Source: Mikania micrantha (lineage: Eukaryota; Streptophyta; Magnoliopsida; Asterales; Asteraceae). Taken from it: a stretch of 64,000 nt of DNA. Of this stretch, positions 11,024 through 22,008 are shown piece by piece. Numbering within the stretch: position 1 is the stretch's first letter; every line of letters starts with the position of its first letter. The notes below the pieces were generated by a model. That model did not search any database, was not told the origin of the DNA, and saw only the letters and a list, made by a program, of their open reading frames with translations. Position numbers and translations under genes: made by a program. The DNA lies in assembly GCA_009363875.1 (NCBI GenBank), contig CM018695.1, forward strand, positions 13,240,755 to 13,304,754. Reading direction: 5' to 3'.

Positions 11024-12056
11024 TGTAACACCCCAACCTGATTAGAGCTGACGTGTCACTCATACGGAGATCAAAATTAATGCAACAATCCAAAATAGAT
11101 TAAAATATAATTAAAGTCTTACATAGGTCAACCAAATACAAATAAAATCTTATGATAAAGTTCATTACATTATTTATATAATAAATTCTTGAGAATCTCT
11201 CGTATCTCGTTCCTCAGTTCCCAGCCTGATTTCCTGGATTACTTATACAATACATATAAACACCACAAAAACAGATACGGCTGAGCCAAAGAATGCTCAG
11301 TAACGGATAAACAATAGTAATTAAAAGAAGTTCAGAACGTGGTGATAAACAGAAATCTGATTTAGAACAGTTCAGAACAGTAAACAGTGGTCTGACTTGA
11401 ATAAAATATAACCTTTGAGAAACAATAATATAGGTTATAATGTAAGTCAGAAATAGTGGGAAATCCCCGAATATACCACGAGCCGACTGTACATATAAAA
11501 GTGTAAGGTTCACGGGTAGCTACTCCCGCTTACCAAACCATGAGATAGGTAGTGTTGGCATACACATCACTATCCCCCAGAATCAGAAGTACAGTTAAAA
11601 ATTATCCTAGGACCAGTCCATACGCCTCTCCAGAATTCAGTAGGTGCACAAGTGTACTATCAGAGTACTAAATAGAGATGCCGTGAACTCAACTAACCGC
11701 CACGGGTGGTTCCACGTCATGGTTGCCTCCATGAAGGGCATGTAGTCATCCTTACAGGTAGGGACATGCTCGGGTAATAGATCATAAGTTCAGTAGGTTC
11801 AGTTGGGTAGGTAAACTACCAAGTAAGGTCATAATCGGATCATGCAATAATGAGTACAACATAATCTAAATCTATTGCATGATAAACGAAACAGAAAAAA
11901 ACACGATATCATATCGTGGCAATATAGAAAAAGAAATTAAACGGTTATAGAAACAGAAACACTATGATTTAATTAAACAGAATCTGTGCCAGAAACGAAG
12001 CAAAATAAGATATACTATAAGATAAGGAAATAAAATTCGTACCTGGGCCTTAGCAA
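11024..12056 (-). mobile_element. Family D LTR, reverse orientation
   Basis: The plus strand reads TGTAACACCCC from 11024, which is the complement of an LTR end GGGGTGTTACA. The blocks GGTTCAGTTGGG and GGGACATGCTCGGGTAAT (11760) and the GGCGTATGGACTGG segment match the LTR at 1-1726 in reverse. It abuts element 1 inside protease, so it inserted there or a deletion joined them. I could not fix its far end; homology fades after about 11800 and 12056 is an estimate. Small frames inside are chance. Confidence 0.55.
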
Positions 12057-12484
12057 TAATCAATAATTAATCAGAAAAACAATCGAGTAATCGAAATCCT
12101 CAACAATTCAGAAATCTGTGTTTTTATGCATATTTCACGTTAGTTTAACGGATTTCATCTCTATATGTACTCGATTAATCATAATTGGTGATTTGAACCT
12201 TTTAACATTTAATCGTTCGTATCGATTAATTTTATAAAGCATTGCTTAACGTTCATAACTTCCGTATTTTTATTTTATTTTATTTTATTATTATATATAT
12301 ATATATTTATTTTTTTACTAAACAGTACTTGAATATATATACATGTTTAAAAATGATTTTTTTTTTATAAAAATAACTAAAAAAAACTGGTCGTAGGAGG
12401 TTTCAAACCCACGAACTCCGAAATGCATACATAAAACTTACCAATCACTCTAGGTTACTATATGTTAATAGTATTTATCCTTAA
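12057..12484. other. AT-rich spacer with a tRNA-like module
   Basis: No gene is seen. On the minus strand, 12393-12465 contains a B-box-like GGGTTTGAAACC and, about 50 bases upstream, AGTGATTGGTAAG. This is a degraded tRNA-like module next to T-rich runs (12275-12370). Confidence 0.4.
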
Positions 12485-12718
12485 CTAGTAAAGTAACTGA
12501 CGAGCGTTGCGGCGGTATCAAAACCAAGGCCAGCCTTGGGGAGAGGTGAGGTGGGCGACCGCTCCGGCCTGACAATTTACGAAACCCGTAATTTAATTTT
12601 TTTATATATTAAATATTTTATATTAAAAAACACATGATTTAATAAGTATAAAAAGTAGTTTCCTTTAAAGTGTAAAAAATTTCTTTCATGCCCTTTAAAT
12701 TATGAGTATTTATCAGTT

Positions 12719-12975
12719 CGGTTAATGGTGTATTCGGTTCGTTTTAATTGTTTTTCAATTTTCCCCTATCTGAAAAGCGAACCAAATTTGAGAAGTGGCT
12801 CGGTTAGGTTTCGGTTAAATCCGAATAAGCCGATAAAAAACCAAATAAACAGATTAAAATTCGAATAAATCGATTAAAAACCAAATAAACCGGTTAAAAA
12901 CTGAACTCAACTTATATATTATTAATAAGATAATAAATTTAAATTTTGCTTAACCGGTTAACCAAACAAACCGAA
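12719..12975. repeat. Degenerate AAACCAAATAAACCG repeat
   Basis: Irregular copies of ACCAAATAAAC(A/C)G(A/G)TTAAAA (12837-12905, period about 27) are flanked by CGGTTCGGTT-type runs on the left and TTAACCGGTTAACC on the right. Confidence 0.6.
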
Positions 12976-13599
12976 TTCAAGACCGCCCATGAAAGGACTC
13001 CTTTTTTTCTTGACCCAGGCCCTGAAATTTTTTTTGGTTCTCGGGACCGGCTTTGATCAAAACGCAATAGATTTGGAATTTATTTCTTCAAATGAAAACA
13101 CAATATATTTTACATAAACTATCTCCTAAAATAATTTACGTTGAAACGTAGACTAACATACGTATAAAAAGTAAGTACGAAAACGTATTATATTTCACCC
13201 AACTTGTTTTCCAAAATTTTTTATATTGAAACGTGTATCAACACCGAATTTATACAGATTCCTATGTAAAACTAAACACTTAAGAAATTATTAATTTTAG
13301 CTACGGAACAAAATGGGTAAATTAAAAACTTTATAAACTTGAGGAAGTTAAAGTAATATTTTACAAAGTTTTTAGAAAATTGAGGAGGTAAAAGTGTTAA
13401 CTCCGAAAGCATATGATAAAAATTTAAAGTTTAGATATTAGTTGTGACGACATTGACTCGTTTGTGGGGGAGCGATTTGATAACGATGGCCTGTAAAAAA
13501 ATGAAAAAAAAGAGCAATGAAAAAAGAAAAAAAATAAGCGTTTTTGAAAAGAAAAATGGGAGAAAATGAAAGGTGAAAAAAAAAGTTGGGGGGAGGGAT

Positions 13600-13895
13600 T
13601 AGACCGGGATTGGAACCCACGCCGATTCTCATTAAATGTTGTTTTATACCAACTCACATGCACTAACAATTGTACTAAATTACGAAGACAGCTAAATTTA
13701 ACCAATAATAAAAAAACCACGTCGATGCCACCGACGTTGGTTTTTATTATATAGGTAATTCTTTTGACTAGTAGAAGACTGGGAAATCTGGTTCAGATGA
13801 AGGCAAAACAAAACATGTGCTGGGAGTGACTCGAACCTGAGACCTCCCAGTCTAGATGCCTTAGCTTTAACCAGTTTGATCAATATCACTGTTGA
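13600..13895 (-). other. Two tRNA-like A/B-box modules
   Basis: On the minus strand, 13608-13670 has GGGTTCCAATCCCGG (B-box-like) after GAGTTGGTATAAAAC. The second, 13826-13890, has AGGTTCGAGTCAC after AAACTGGTTAAAGC. Neither can form a full tRNA. They resemble promoter heads of tRNA-derived SINEs, and both lie in T/A-rich sequence. Confidence 0.45.
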
Positions 13896-14550
13896 AAATA
13901 TTTCAGCCATTTTAATACTAATCATTTATCATTCTGGTCATCTTCTTCCCATTAGATTTGCATGTTTACGAAAACATTTCAAACCTCCATCATTAGCATC
14001 ATGTTTTTTTTTTCAGTCCTATTTGCTACAATCCCATCTACATCGTTATCACCTCTTTTATTTAAGTTGTTTTATAATTTTTTTTAAGGCAGGAAACCTT
14101 GTTCGAAAACTCAAAATAAAAGTTGGGTTTTAAACTCAAATTTAACAGAAACATATCTAAACTAGACAACTCATTTAATCGAACATACTAGATTCAAATG
14201 ATCGTGAGTTTACCTTGCTAATTGCAGAAACGAATAAAACCGAAAGGCAAGAAAAATTAACGTTGACGTGCACGGTTTCGCTTCCGGTATCCTTGATAAT
14301 GAATTTGTCCGGCGGTGGCTTAGATAGCAGAAAATGGTGATGCTGATCGTACAGAGCCTTCAACAGTTATACCACCGTTATGATGATGATTGGAGTTGGT
14401 TGCAATAACATTCCATTCTGATCGTGAAGATAACTCCGGTGATTTGTTTGGTTGTGAGCGTTTGTTTATTCAAAGTACAAGAAAACTCCGGAATGTGAAT
14501 TTAGAATATTTGTGTGTATAGCCAAATGGTAGATCATTAGATAAGTTGTC

Positions 14551-14862
14551 CTAGTGGTAGAAGACTCACCTTCCAATGTGGAGGTCAAGGGTTCTACTCC
14601 CACTTGAGACACTTTGATGGATACCAGGTGAGGGGAGGAATCTTGAGCTTAATCTCGGGTTCTGAACCGATGGGGGGCGCAGTTTTTACAGCAAAAAAAA
14701 AAAGCTGGTTTCTGCGCATCAGGTGCAGCTCTTCCGAGGGTGGCGCCCGGTAAAACGGGCTATCGCTCCCTTGAGGAAGGGGTCTTCCGAGACCTGCTGG
14801 CGTGGTGCATATGCCACGACGTTACGCTCGGTTGTTGCTGTTCAAAAAAAAAAAAAAAATTA
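14551..14862 (+). mobile_element. SINE-like retroposon
   Basis: The head GTTGTCCTAGTGGTAGAAGA is A-box-like and is followed 37 bases later by GGGTTCTACTCCCAC, a good B box. A body with CGCCCGGTAAAACGGGC and GTGGTGCATATGCCAC follows, and the unit ends in a 16-base A run at 14846. A first A run sits at 14691-14702, so it could be two joined parts. I found no certain target duplication. RNA polymerase III promoter boxes plus an A tail are the hallmark of SINEs, which use the enzymes of other retroelements. Confidence 0.6.
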
Positions 14863-15097
14863 AGAAAGCTAGACGTTAATCATGAGTAAATCTCTTTAAT
14901 TGCCTACGTTTCATTTCATATTTCCGACGTTTCAATTTCGGTTCGAACACTCAACAGCCACCACCATTTCTTGAATTTATCTTAGGTTTCAAAAATTTTA
15001 TAATAACATACACTTGATTTAACACTAATTGTATACTAAACCTCAACTGAATTATTCCTATTAACATAGTTTAATTATCCGATAACATTTCAAGCGG

Positions 15098-15102
<5 letters not shown>

Positions 15103-15143
<41 letters not shown>
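15103..15143. repeat. ATT trinucleotide microsatellite
   Basis: About 13 uninterrupted TTA units. Confidence 0.95.
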
Positions 15144-15379
15144 TACGTATATTATAATTTTACTCTCCTAAAAAAAATTTCGTCTTCGAAATTTCAGAAT
15201 TACAGAACGGTTTGTTTTCTTTTTCTTTTTATTTTATTTTTTTTACAGGCCTATTTGTTTATTTAATTATTTGTGTTTTAAAACTTGATACTGATTTTAT
15301 TACAAAATATCAGATGACTTTCAAGGGCATATAATTATTCAGTCAAAACAGATACAAATTAGAAAATCAAGCAATTACG

Positions 15380-16258
15380 ACTCAAACAAATTCGGATATT
15401 GAGAACGGATCGTTTCTTCCAATTCCCAAGTTGCTTCGCGTTCAGAATGGTTTTTCCATAAAACCTTAACAAACGAAATCGTTTTCCTTCGCATAACACG
15501 TTCTTGACAATCGAGAATCCGGTATCTCCTCATACGTTAAATCCTCACGAATTTCCTGAATCGGATAGTTCACTACGTGAAGCGGATGATAATTATAGCC
15601 TCGCAGTAATGACACATGAAAGACGTTGTGTACATGCGAAAGTTGAGGTGGTAATGCTAAACAATAAGAAACTTCGCCAACTCGTTCCAGAATTTCAAAT
15701 GGTCCAATAAATCTCGGACTGAGTTTCCCTTTCAAACCAAATCGACGTATACCTCTACATGGAGACACTTTAAGAAACACTTTATCACCCACGTTAAACT
15801 CTAAAGTTCGGCGATACTTATCTGCATAACTTTTTTGACGACTCTGAGCTTCTTTTAAACGTTCACGAGTGATAGCGACTTTCTCATTAGTAATCTGGAC
15901 CAGCTCAGGTCCCTCAATTGTTCTCTCCCCGACTTCATCCCAGCAAATAGGCGCTCGGCATTTTCGACCGTACAATAGTTCAAATGGTGCCATGCCAATA
16001 CTAGCTTGCCAACTGTTATTGTAGGCAAACTCAACCAAACATAAGTACTCGTCCCAGTTCCCCGTCCACTCTAAAGCACATGCCCGCAACATGTCCTCGA
16101 GTGTCTGAATAGTACGTTCCGACTGACCATCAGTCTGAGGATGAAAAGCAGTACTAAACCTCAATCTAGTACCCCAAACATACTGTAATCCTTTCCAGAA
16201 GTGTGAAGTAAATCTTGGATCTCGATCCGATACGATAGAAGCTGAAGTGCCGTGTAAT
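15380..16258 (-). pseudogene. Orphan Ty3/Gypsy integrase fragment
   Basis: The minus strand encodes ASIVSDRDPRFTSHFWKG (near 16240-16190), STAFHPQTDGQSERTIQTL, the catalytic Glu region WDEYLCLVEFAYNN, and the C-terminal domain GDKVFLKVSPCRG with FIGPFEILERVGEVSY. After a frameshift near 15505 it ends with VKVLWKNHSEREATWELEE and YPNLF. So it holds the second catalytic Asp, the Glu and the whole C-terminal half. It begins abruptly at about 16258, where Helitron-like AT-rich sequence takes over. No LTR, RT or gag is next to it. The family is chromovirus-like and differs from elements 1 and 2. Confidence 0.85.
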
Positions 16259-16466
16259 CTTATAAACTCTTTCTAAATGTTTTTCTAATTAAAAGATAAA
16301 TAATATTATTAGTTATTAATATTATATTTATTTAATTAGAAAGAAAATTTAATTATTTAATAGGAAATGATTAAATGAATTTGATAGGAAAAATTGACAT
16401 GTGACATTAATGTTCTAATATTATGACAAGTGACAAAATATATTTTTCTTTATTAGTATAGTAAGA

Positions 16467-17002
16467 TAAGATTATATTATAAAAACATACATTTTAAAAG
16501 TGGTAATTCGAAAGTCAAAAAAAGTGGCTTACAAGTTAATTTGTTATTTTTTATGCTTTTTACTATATTAAATTAAAAGTTGCCTTTTACTATGTTAAAT
16601 CATAAAGTTGAAACTACCCTAAGAAAATTACAGTACACTACTTGCTGATTGATACACTATATTTTCTTTTTCTTTTATTACTAATTATAATGAATGACGT
16701 TGCAAATATTTGGAACCAATCAATAGTGTGATTTTGTGGAACCGTAAGTCCTATTTTTTAAGTTTCAAGAGAAACTACTCCAAAAAAAATTATTTGAAAA
16801 TTTTGTCATAGAACCACTCCAAACAAAATACATTTTTGAGTTTTTACAAATATTTGTAACCAACCAATAGCGTGATTTTGTGGAACCGTTAAAAAATATA
16901 TTTTTATCTGCAAAAAAATGAAGGTAATGTCATCGTCTTCATGATCAAATACTTAGATCGGTAAAGCGGTATGTCTCAATATTTTTTAATGTATAATTTT
17001 AA
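16467..17002. other. AT-rich spacer between Helitron ends
   Basis: No gene or clear repeat is seen. A short direct repeat (ATTTGGAACCAATCAATAG at 16709 and a variant at 16850, each followed by TGTGATTTTGTGGAACCG) has a period of about 145 bases. Confidence 0.5.
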
Positions 17003-17726
17003 CTAGATTTTTACCCCTGTGTTACACGGATTCAATTTAAATATTATATAATTAATAATGAAAATATAATAATTATTAAACGATTTTTTGATATAGATGA
17101 TTAAAATATGTATTAATAGTTAATTTAAGTAATGAAACAACATTAAAAATTTTAATAACAATATAAATAAAATTTAACCTTCTTGATTTGTAATAATTAA
17201 GAACCGATGTTAAAACCGATGTTAAAACTTAAGCTAGTTTCTATCAAAAACTAATTATTTCAAGCTAAGAAGATAATGTAATACTTTTGTAATTATTAAA
17301 ATTTTAAAACCTAATTTGAAAATATCGTGAAGCATAGAAGACCATAAATTGAACTTTTATTATCATCTTTACTTTTGGTTTATATATATTTTTTTAATAA
17401 AAAAATAATTTTTGATATAAAACTTAATTTTCTAAAAATTGAAATATTTCTAATTTTTAATAAATTTTGTAACTTTGATTTTCTAAAAATAAATTATTTC
17501 TTACATCAAAAAAATTAATATTAAAAAAATTTCTTATTTATAACTTTTTTTAAATGTGTTTTTAATAAAAAGATAAATAATATTATTAATTATTAGTATG
17601 AGAAAGAATATAAGTATTTAATAGGTGATATAATTAAATGGATTGATATTAAATTGACATGTGACAAAAGAAGTGTAACAATGTGACAAGTGACAAATTA
17701 TATTTTTGTTTATTAGTATAGTAAGA
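17003..17726 (-). mobile_element. Non-autonomous Helitron, 724 bp
   Basis: Read on the minus strand, it starts TCTTACTATACTAATAAACA (17726 downward) and ends with a hairpin CCGTGT-AACACAGGGG, then CTAG (17006-17003). The flanking bases are A on the left and T on the right, as expected for insertion between A and T without target duplication. It is AT-rich and has no open frame of note, so it depends on a helper. Its 5' 180 bases match 16262-16466. Confidence 0.75.
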
Positions 17727-18850
17727 TTGGGTGGTATTGTATGATGTGAGTTTTAGGTTATTTTTATTTTTTATATGTTCGTGTTTTTCTTAATGCTAGA
17801 TTTTTACGATTAAGCACAATTTTTTTGGTGTGACGGACATGTTTAAAAACCGTTGTTACGTGTTTTTATATATGTGTTTGATATACGAGACTGTATATTC
17901 GTTTTGATATTCGATATCGTGACTGAATTCCCGGTGCAACGCGTGTGGAACCCCCTAGTATATATACATTTGAAAGTTTGGTCTACAGTTGTAATTTTTT
18001 TTAATTAAATAATGATTATTATACATATTAATAAAATAATAACAATTGATTAATAAAATAGTAACAATTGATTAATATATGTAATGTAAGTCAAAAAATG
18101 TTGCGTTCAATCGTTTGTAAGCTTTTTATTATTTAATTAATATATAGTAATTAGTATTAACATTATATAATATTAGTAATAATCATTATTAATTATTATT
18201 ATTATTTAGTAATTATTATTACGTATGTCACTTTTGTTGATTTTTCCTAGCAACGATAATAATAGTTAATTAATAATAATCATTATATAATATTAATACT
18301 AATTAAATATTATAGACTACACATTTCAAAATGTGTGCTACAGATTATGAAGATGTTAATATTTTCTTACACATGTGTCTTTTTTGTTATCCACCTATTA
18401 TTTTAAAATGAGTTTCATCTTAGATCGGTCATCTATTTTCTCTTTTATTATTTTATGAGATACTTAACATTTGATTTCTTTATTGTTTCTTGAAGTTAAT
18501 GTTTTTTATTTTTCTAATATTTCTTTTACTAATATAACATCGTAATGTGTTTTTTTTTAACTTTGTTCAATGTCTAAAACTGAGTTAATGTAGTAATGTT
18601 TTTTTATTAACATTTTGTTTTCTGAATTACCTTTTCGGCTTTACGTCTATGTTTCGATTTAAGTTAACATTTATTAAATATTGACTCGTTCAGTAAATTG
18701 CGATCTTCCACGTTTAATATTATACTTATACAATTTATATACATTCGTTTTCATGTTTCCAATGCTCAATTTTACAATGGTAAACATTAATGTCCGAACT
18801 TTATTATCAATTGACCTGATTATCGCCGCGAATCGCGGGTATAACCCTAG
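17727..18850 (+). mobile_element. AT-rich block with two plus-strand Helitron 3' ends
   Basis: CCCGGTGCAACGCGTGTGG followed by CCCCCTAG|T ends at 17958. CCGCGAATCGCGG, a perfect 5-bp stem, followed by CCCTAG|T ends at 18850. Both match the hairpin-plus-CTAG plan of plant Helitron 3' ends. I could not find matching TC starts, so extents are unknown. The rest is AT-rich with no coding potential. Confidence 0.5.
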
Positions 18851-19790
18851 TATTATATAAAGGCAAAGTAAAAGGAACAGTAAAATTTTTTTCCCACAAT
18901 ACCCTCAAAGATAATTTTGTTTTAATATATGTTATTAGATACTATATGTACAGACCAAATGACATTTGTCCCAATGATACCAAGGTGTGTTAAGGTGTTC
19001 CTCTCTAAAGTAGGTTGAGGATTCTATTCTCATAGTGGACAATGGTGGAAAAAATTTGTTGTTAAAAAAAAGATACTATTTGTATGGACTTATTCCATTA
19101 ATAATTATTAAATATGAAACAACCAAATGAACTAATTTTGAACCACATGTTTTAAGGATATAAAACTAATTTTCGTTTAAAAAATGGAACATGATACATG
19201 GCAAAATCCTATGCAATTTTTTTTTTTAAATTAATCATTAGATGATAGTTAATGGGTTATCTTATTTTTGGTGGGTTATATTTTTATCCTTTATAAATAT
19301 ATATATATTGAAAAAAAACGTGGTCCTTTATAGGTTTTGGTAGTTTTCGGAGAATATAACGTTGATTTATTTGTACACATAGAAAATCAATGTTTGCTTA
19401 CAAATTTGATTTTTTTTAATTCAACCAATTGGTTGCCGGTGAGAAAAATTTTGTGAGTAATTTTTTAATATTTTCGTAACATATTTGTATGGATTTTGCA
19501 TTATTTTATTTTTTATGAGAAATTTGTATAGGGTTCGTGATGAATGATTTGATTTTGACATATAACTTATGCTTCTGTAAGTGATATATAACATCCTTTA
19601 TCAGGAGTACACCGTGATAACTCGTCGCAACGCGTGATAGAAAAAATCCTATTTATTATTAAAATTAGTCATGATATTTAACATTATCATTAACAATTAT
19701 AATAGGTCATGCTATTTAACATTATCATTAAAATAGTCAAGTTACAAGACATCCTTAATAAGGATAAATAACCCATAATTGTCCATGAGC
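18851..19790. other. AT-rich spacer, no gene
   Basis: A weak tRNA-like module (TTGAGGATTCTATTCTCAT near 19015, followed by an A run at 19062) may be an old SINE. CGTCGCAACGCG (19623) resembles a mutated Helitron hairpin but lacks CTAG. The last 100-150 bases may be LTR of element 2. Confidence 0.45.
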
Positions 19791-19858
19791 TAACAATAAA
19801 TAAACAAAACATTAAATAAGGAAATACTAGAAGAGATACGGCTAGCAAGATCGCGACA
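19791..19858 (-). mobile_element. Element 2: start of the 3' LTR
   Basis: On the minus strand TGTCGCGATCTTGC opens the LTR at 19858, after the purine tract. The sequence matches element 1 across 1820-1843 and 2334-2361. Where the LTR ends on the left is not clear. Confidence 0.55.
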
Positions 19859-19877
19859 ATACTCCCCTCTTAAACCC
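19859..19877 (-). other. Polypurine tract of element 2
   Basis: The minus strand reads GGGGTTTAAGAGGGGAG just before the LTR start, as in element 1. Confidence 0.7.
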
Positions 19878-19887
19878 CATCTTGACC

Positions 19888-20508
19888 TCAATAATTAAGC
19901 TCCGAGAAGTCAAGAAAGCGCAGCTTCATCTCATCCAAGAATTCCCACGTGGCATCTTGTGTTGTCTGGCCATCCCACTGCTCCAACACCTTCTTGGCTG
20001 CATCGTTTCCCCGTTTAACTAATTTTTGATCCAAAACCACACAAGGTTGAAGAGAGAATTGAGCTTCGGTCGGTATTGGTATGATCTTAGACGGTGGTCC
20101 TATTGCTTCTTTTAACAAAGCCACGTGGAAAATGGGGTGAATTCGGGACTCATTAGGTAGTTCCAACCTGTAAGCCACATTACCCACATTCTCCATGATT
20201 AGAAAAGGACCGAAGTATTTAGGAGGGAGCTTTGAGTGTTTATGGATCCTTAACGACTTTTGCATGTATGGTTGAAGTTTAAGATGCACCCAAGATCCGG
20301 CTTCAAAAGATCTTTCAGTGCAATGTTTATTGGCTTGTTGCTTCACATAATCATAACCCATGAGCTTCACAAGCCACTTATGTTGCAACGAGGTAGTTAT
20401 CTTTTGCATTAGAAGATGTTTGAGCCTTCGCTGATCTGTGCATATAACAAACGGGCTCGTAACAAGATAATAATGCCATTGTTTTACTGCCATCATAATT
20501 GCAAGCAA
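19888..20508 (-). pseudogene. Element 2: RNase H fused in frame to integrase C-terminal tail
   Basis: One 206-codon frame begins with RNase H (VKQWHYYLVTSPFVICTDQ, KLMGYDYV). At about residue 55 it jumps to the integrase C-terminal region (ERSFEAGSWVHLKLQPYMQ, KYFGPFLIMENVGNVAYRL, FHVALLKEAIGPPSKI), and it ends with VLEQWDGQTTQDATWEFLDEM, a chromodomain-like close. The rest of RNase H, the zinc-binding domain and the whole integrase catalytic core are missing, about 1 kb or more relative to a complete pol. The join kept the frame. Element 1 still has the integrase core at 4313-4860, so this is a deletion private to element 2. Confidence 0.8.
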
Positions 20509-21430
20509 CTCATTTCACATACTGATAATGCGGTCTGTCTCGGTGATGAAGCTCTACTTAAGAGTGAGATCGGGTGGTTCTCCTGCATCAAAACCGCACC
20601 TAACCCTTCTGCCGATGCATACGTCTCGATAACAAACTTTTTGGTCGGGTCTGACAAAGCTAGTACGGGTGTAGATGAAAGAGCCCTTTTGAGCCTATTA
20701 AATGCATTTTGAGCCTCCTCACCCCAACAAAAGGCGTCTTTTTTTAACAATTTTGTGAGGGGTTTGGATATCATTCCAAAGGTAAGAATAAACCGCCGAT
20801 AATATCCCGCTAACCCCAAGAAGCCCCGAAGTTGTTTAATGGTTTTCGGAACCAACAATTATTGCACCGCCTCGATCTTTGTCAGATCTATCTTCACCCC
20901 TTCTTCAGAAATAACGTGGCCTAAATATTCCATAGATCGGTCCCTAAACACGCATTTAGATTCTTTAGCAAACAACTTATTTTCCTACATAATGGTTAGA
21001 ACACGTTTTAAGTAGTGAGTATGATCATCTTGATTCTTACTGTATACAAGTATGTCATCAAAAAAAGAGAAACTAAAACTCCCTTTCTTAACATATCCTA
21101 AAATACATGGTTCATGAGGGCTTGAAATGTGGCAGGTGTGTTGGTAAGACCGAATGACATCACAAGGAATTCATAATGCCCTTAGTGGGTTCGGAACGTC
21201 GTTTTGTGGATGTCCTTGATTTCCATCCGAACCCGATGATACCCGGAACGTAAGTCTAGTTTAGAGAAAAAAGAAAACCCACCCAATTCATCTAACAACT
21301 CATCAATTAACGGAATAGGGAACTTATCTTTGATAGTGGCATCATTCAAATGGCGATAATCCATACACATTCGCCATTGGGTGTCTTTTTTCCTCACCAA
21401 TATGGCCGGGGCTGCAAACGAGCTATGGAT
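20493..21430 (-). pseudogene. Element 2: reverse transcriptase, decayed
   Basis: Minus-strand pieces show the RT fingers/palm (MCMDYRHLNDATIKDKFPIP and FFSKLDLRSGYHRVRME, 21182-21400), the polymerase motif FDDILVYSKNQDDH (near 21060, Asp-Asp kept), and the connection and RNase H start FLGLAGYYRRFILTFGM and CWGEEAQNAFNRLKRAL (20493-20858). Stops at about 21180 and 20880 and a stop after MLVP break it. The frame into RNase H shifts near 20500. Overall it is less damaged than element 1. Confidence 0.8.
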
Positions 21431-21433
21431 ATT

Positions 21434-22008
21434 TCAAATGACCCCTGACTCTAACAATTCTCGTGTGGTTTTCTTTATCACATCCTTTCGAATGGACGGA
21501 TACCGATACGGTCGTTGACTAATGGGTTTCATTCCTTCTTTAAGCACTATTCGGTGGATGAACGGTTGCATAAGTGGCAACCCTTTTGGCATCTGGAACA
21601 CCTTTGGAAAGGCCTGAGTTAACGCTTTCCATGGAAGGTTTTCTTGCGATTGGTTCGGAACACAAACCACCGTTGATTGGTACCCCTTATCGCTTTTCCC
21701 ACTCTCTAATTGTAAGCTAGACAATTGTAGATTTCCTCCTTTTGTTAGCTTATAGATTAACTCTACAACCTTTTCCACTAAACAAACTGACACCTTATTG
21801 TTTTGTAAACCTTTTAGCTCGTATTGTATTCCATATACTTCAAACCTCATAGTCATATTTTGAAAATTCCACAGGATGTCGTTCAGGAAAAGAAGCCATT
21901 GCACCCCCAGTATCATGTCATAGCTCTCTAGTGCTAATAAAAAAAGCCTCTGTTGTGAACCAGTGGCCTTGCATGCACCATTGGAAACCGGAACATCTCT
22001 GCGTATAA
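21434..22008 (-). pseudogene. Element 2: protease C-terminal half and RT N-terminus
   Basis: The frame reads FLLALESYDMILGVQWLLFL (protease core around GVQWL), then LPWKALTQAFPKVFQMPKG, then the RT opening HRIVLKEGMKPISQRPYRYP and VIKKTTRELLESGVI. The protease DTG motif and gag are missing because the sequence is cut at 22008 by another LTR. Element 1 is cut at almost the same place (11023) by a different LTR. Confidence 0.8.

Larger units (their letters stand above)
12485..16466 (-). mobile_element. Candidate 4 kb Helitron carrying an integrase fragment
   Basis: Its minus-strand 5' end is well supported: TCTTACTATACTAATAAAGA starts at 16466. The same end closes the clear Helitron at 17726, and about 200 bases next to it (16262-16466 and 17545-17726) match in both. 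The 3' end is weaker. The complement of 12485-12515 reads CCGCCGCAACGC, then 16 bases later CTAGT, which is a degraded hairpin plus CTAG. The integrase fragment at 15380-16258 is fused to Helitron sequence at about 16260, so it may be captured. The SINE-like unit and tRNA-like modules lie inside. No Rep/helicase gene is present. Confidence 0.35.

Noticed and set aside
11214..11513. 99-codon minus-strand frame with hydrophobic stretches
   Set aside because: It lies in a family D LTR and the homologous stretch at 1-1726 does not keep it.
13424..13720. Phe/Ser-rich minus-strand frames
   Set aside because: They are translation of a poly-T/A-rich stretch beside a tRNA-like module, with no conservation evidence.
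14551..14625. tRNA gene
   Set aside because: No cloverleaf can be drawn. The downstream body and A tail fit a SINE better.
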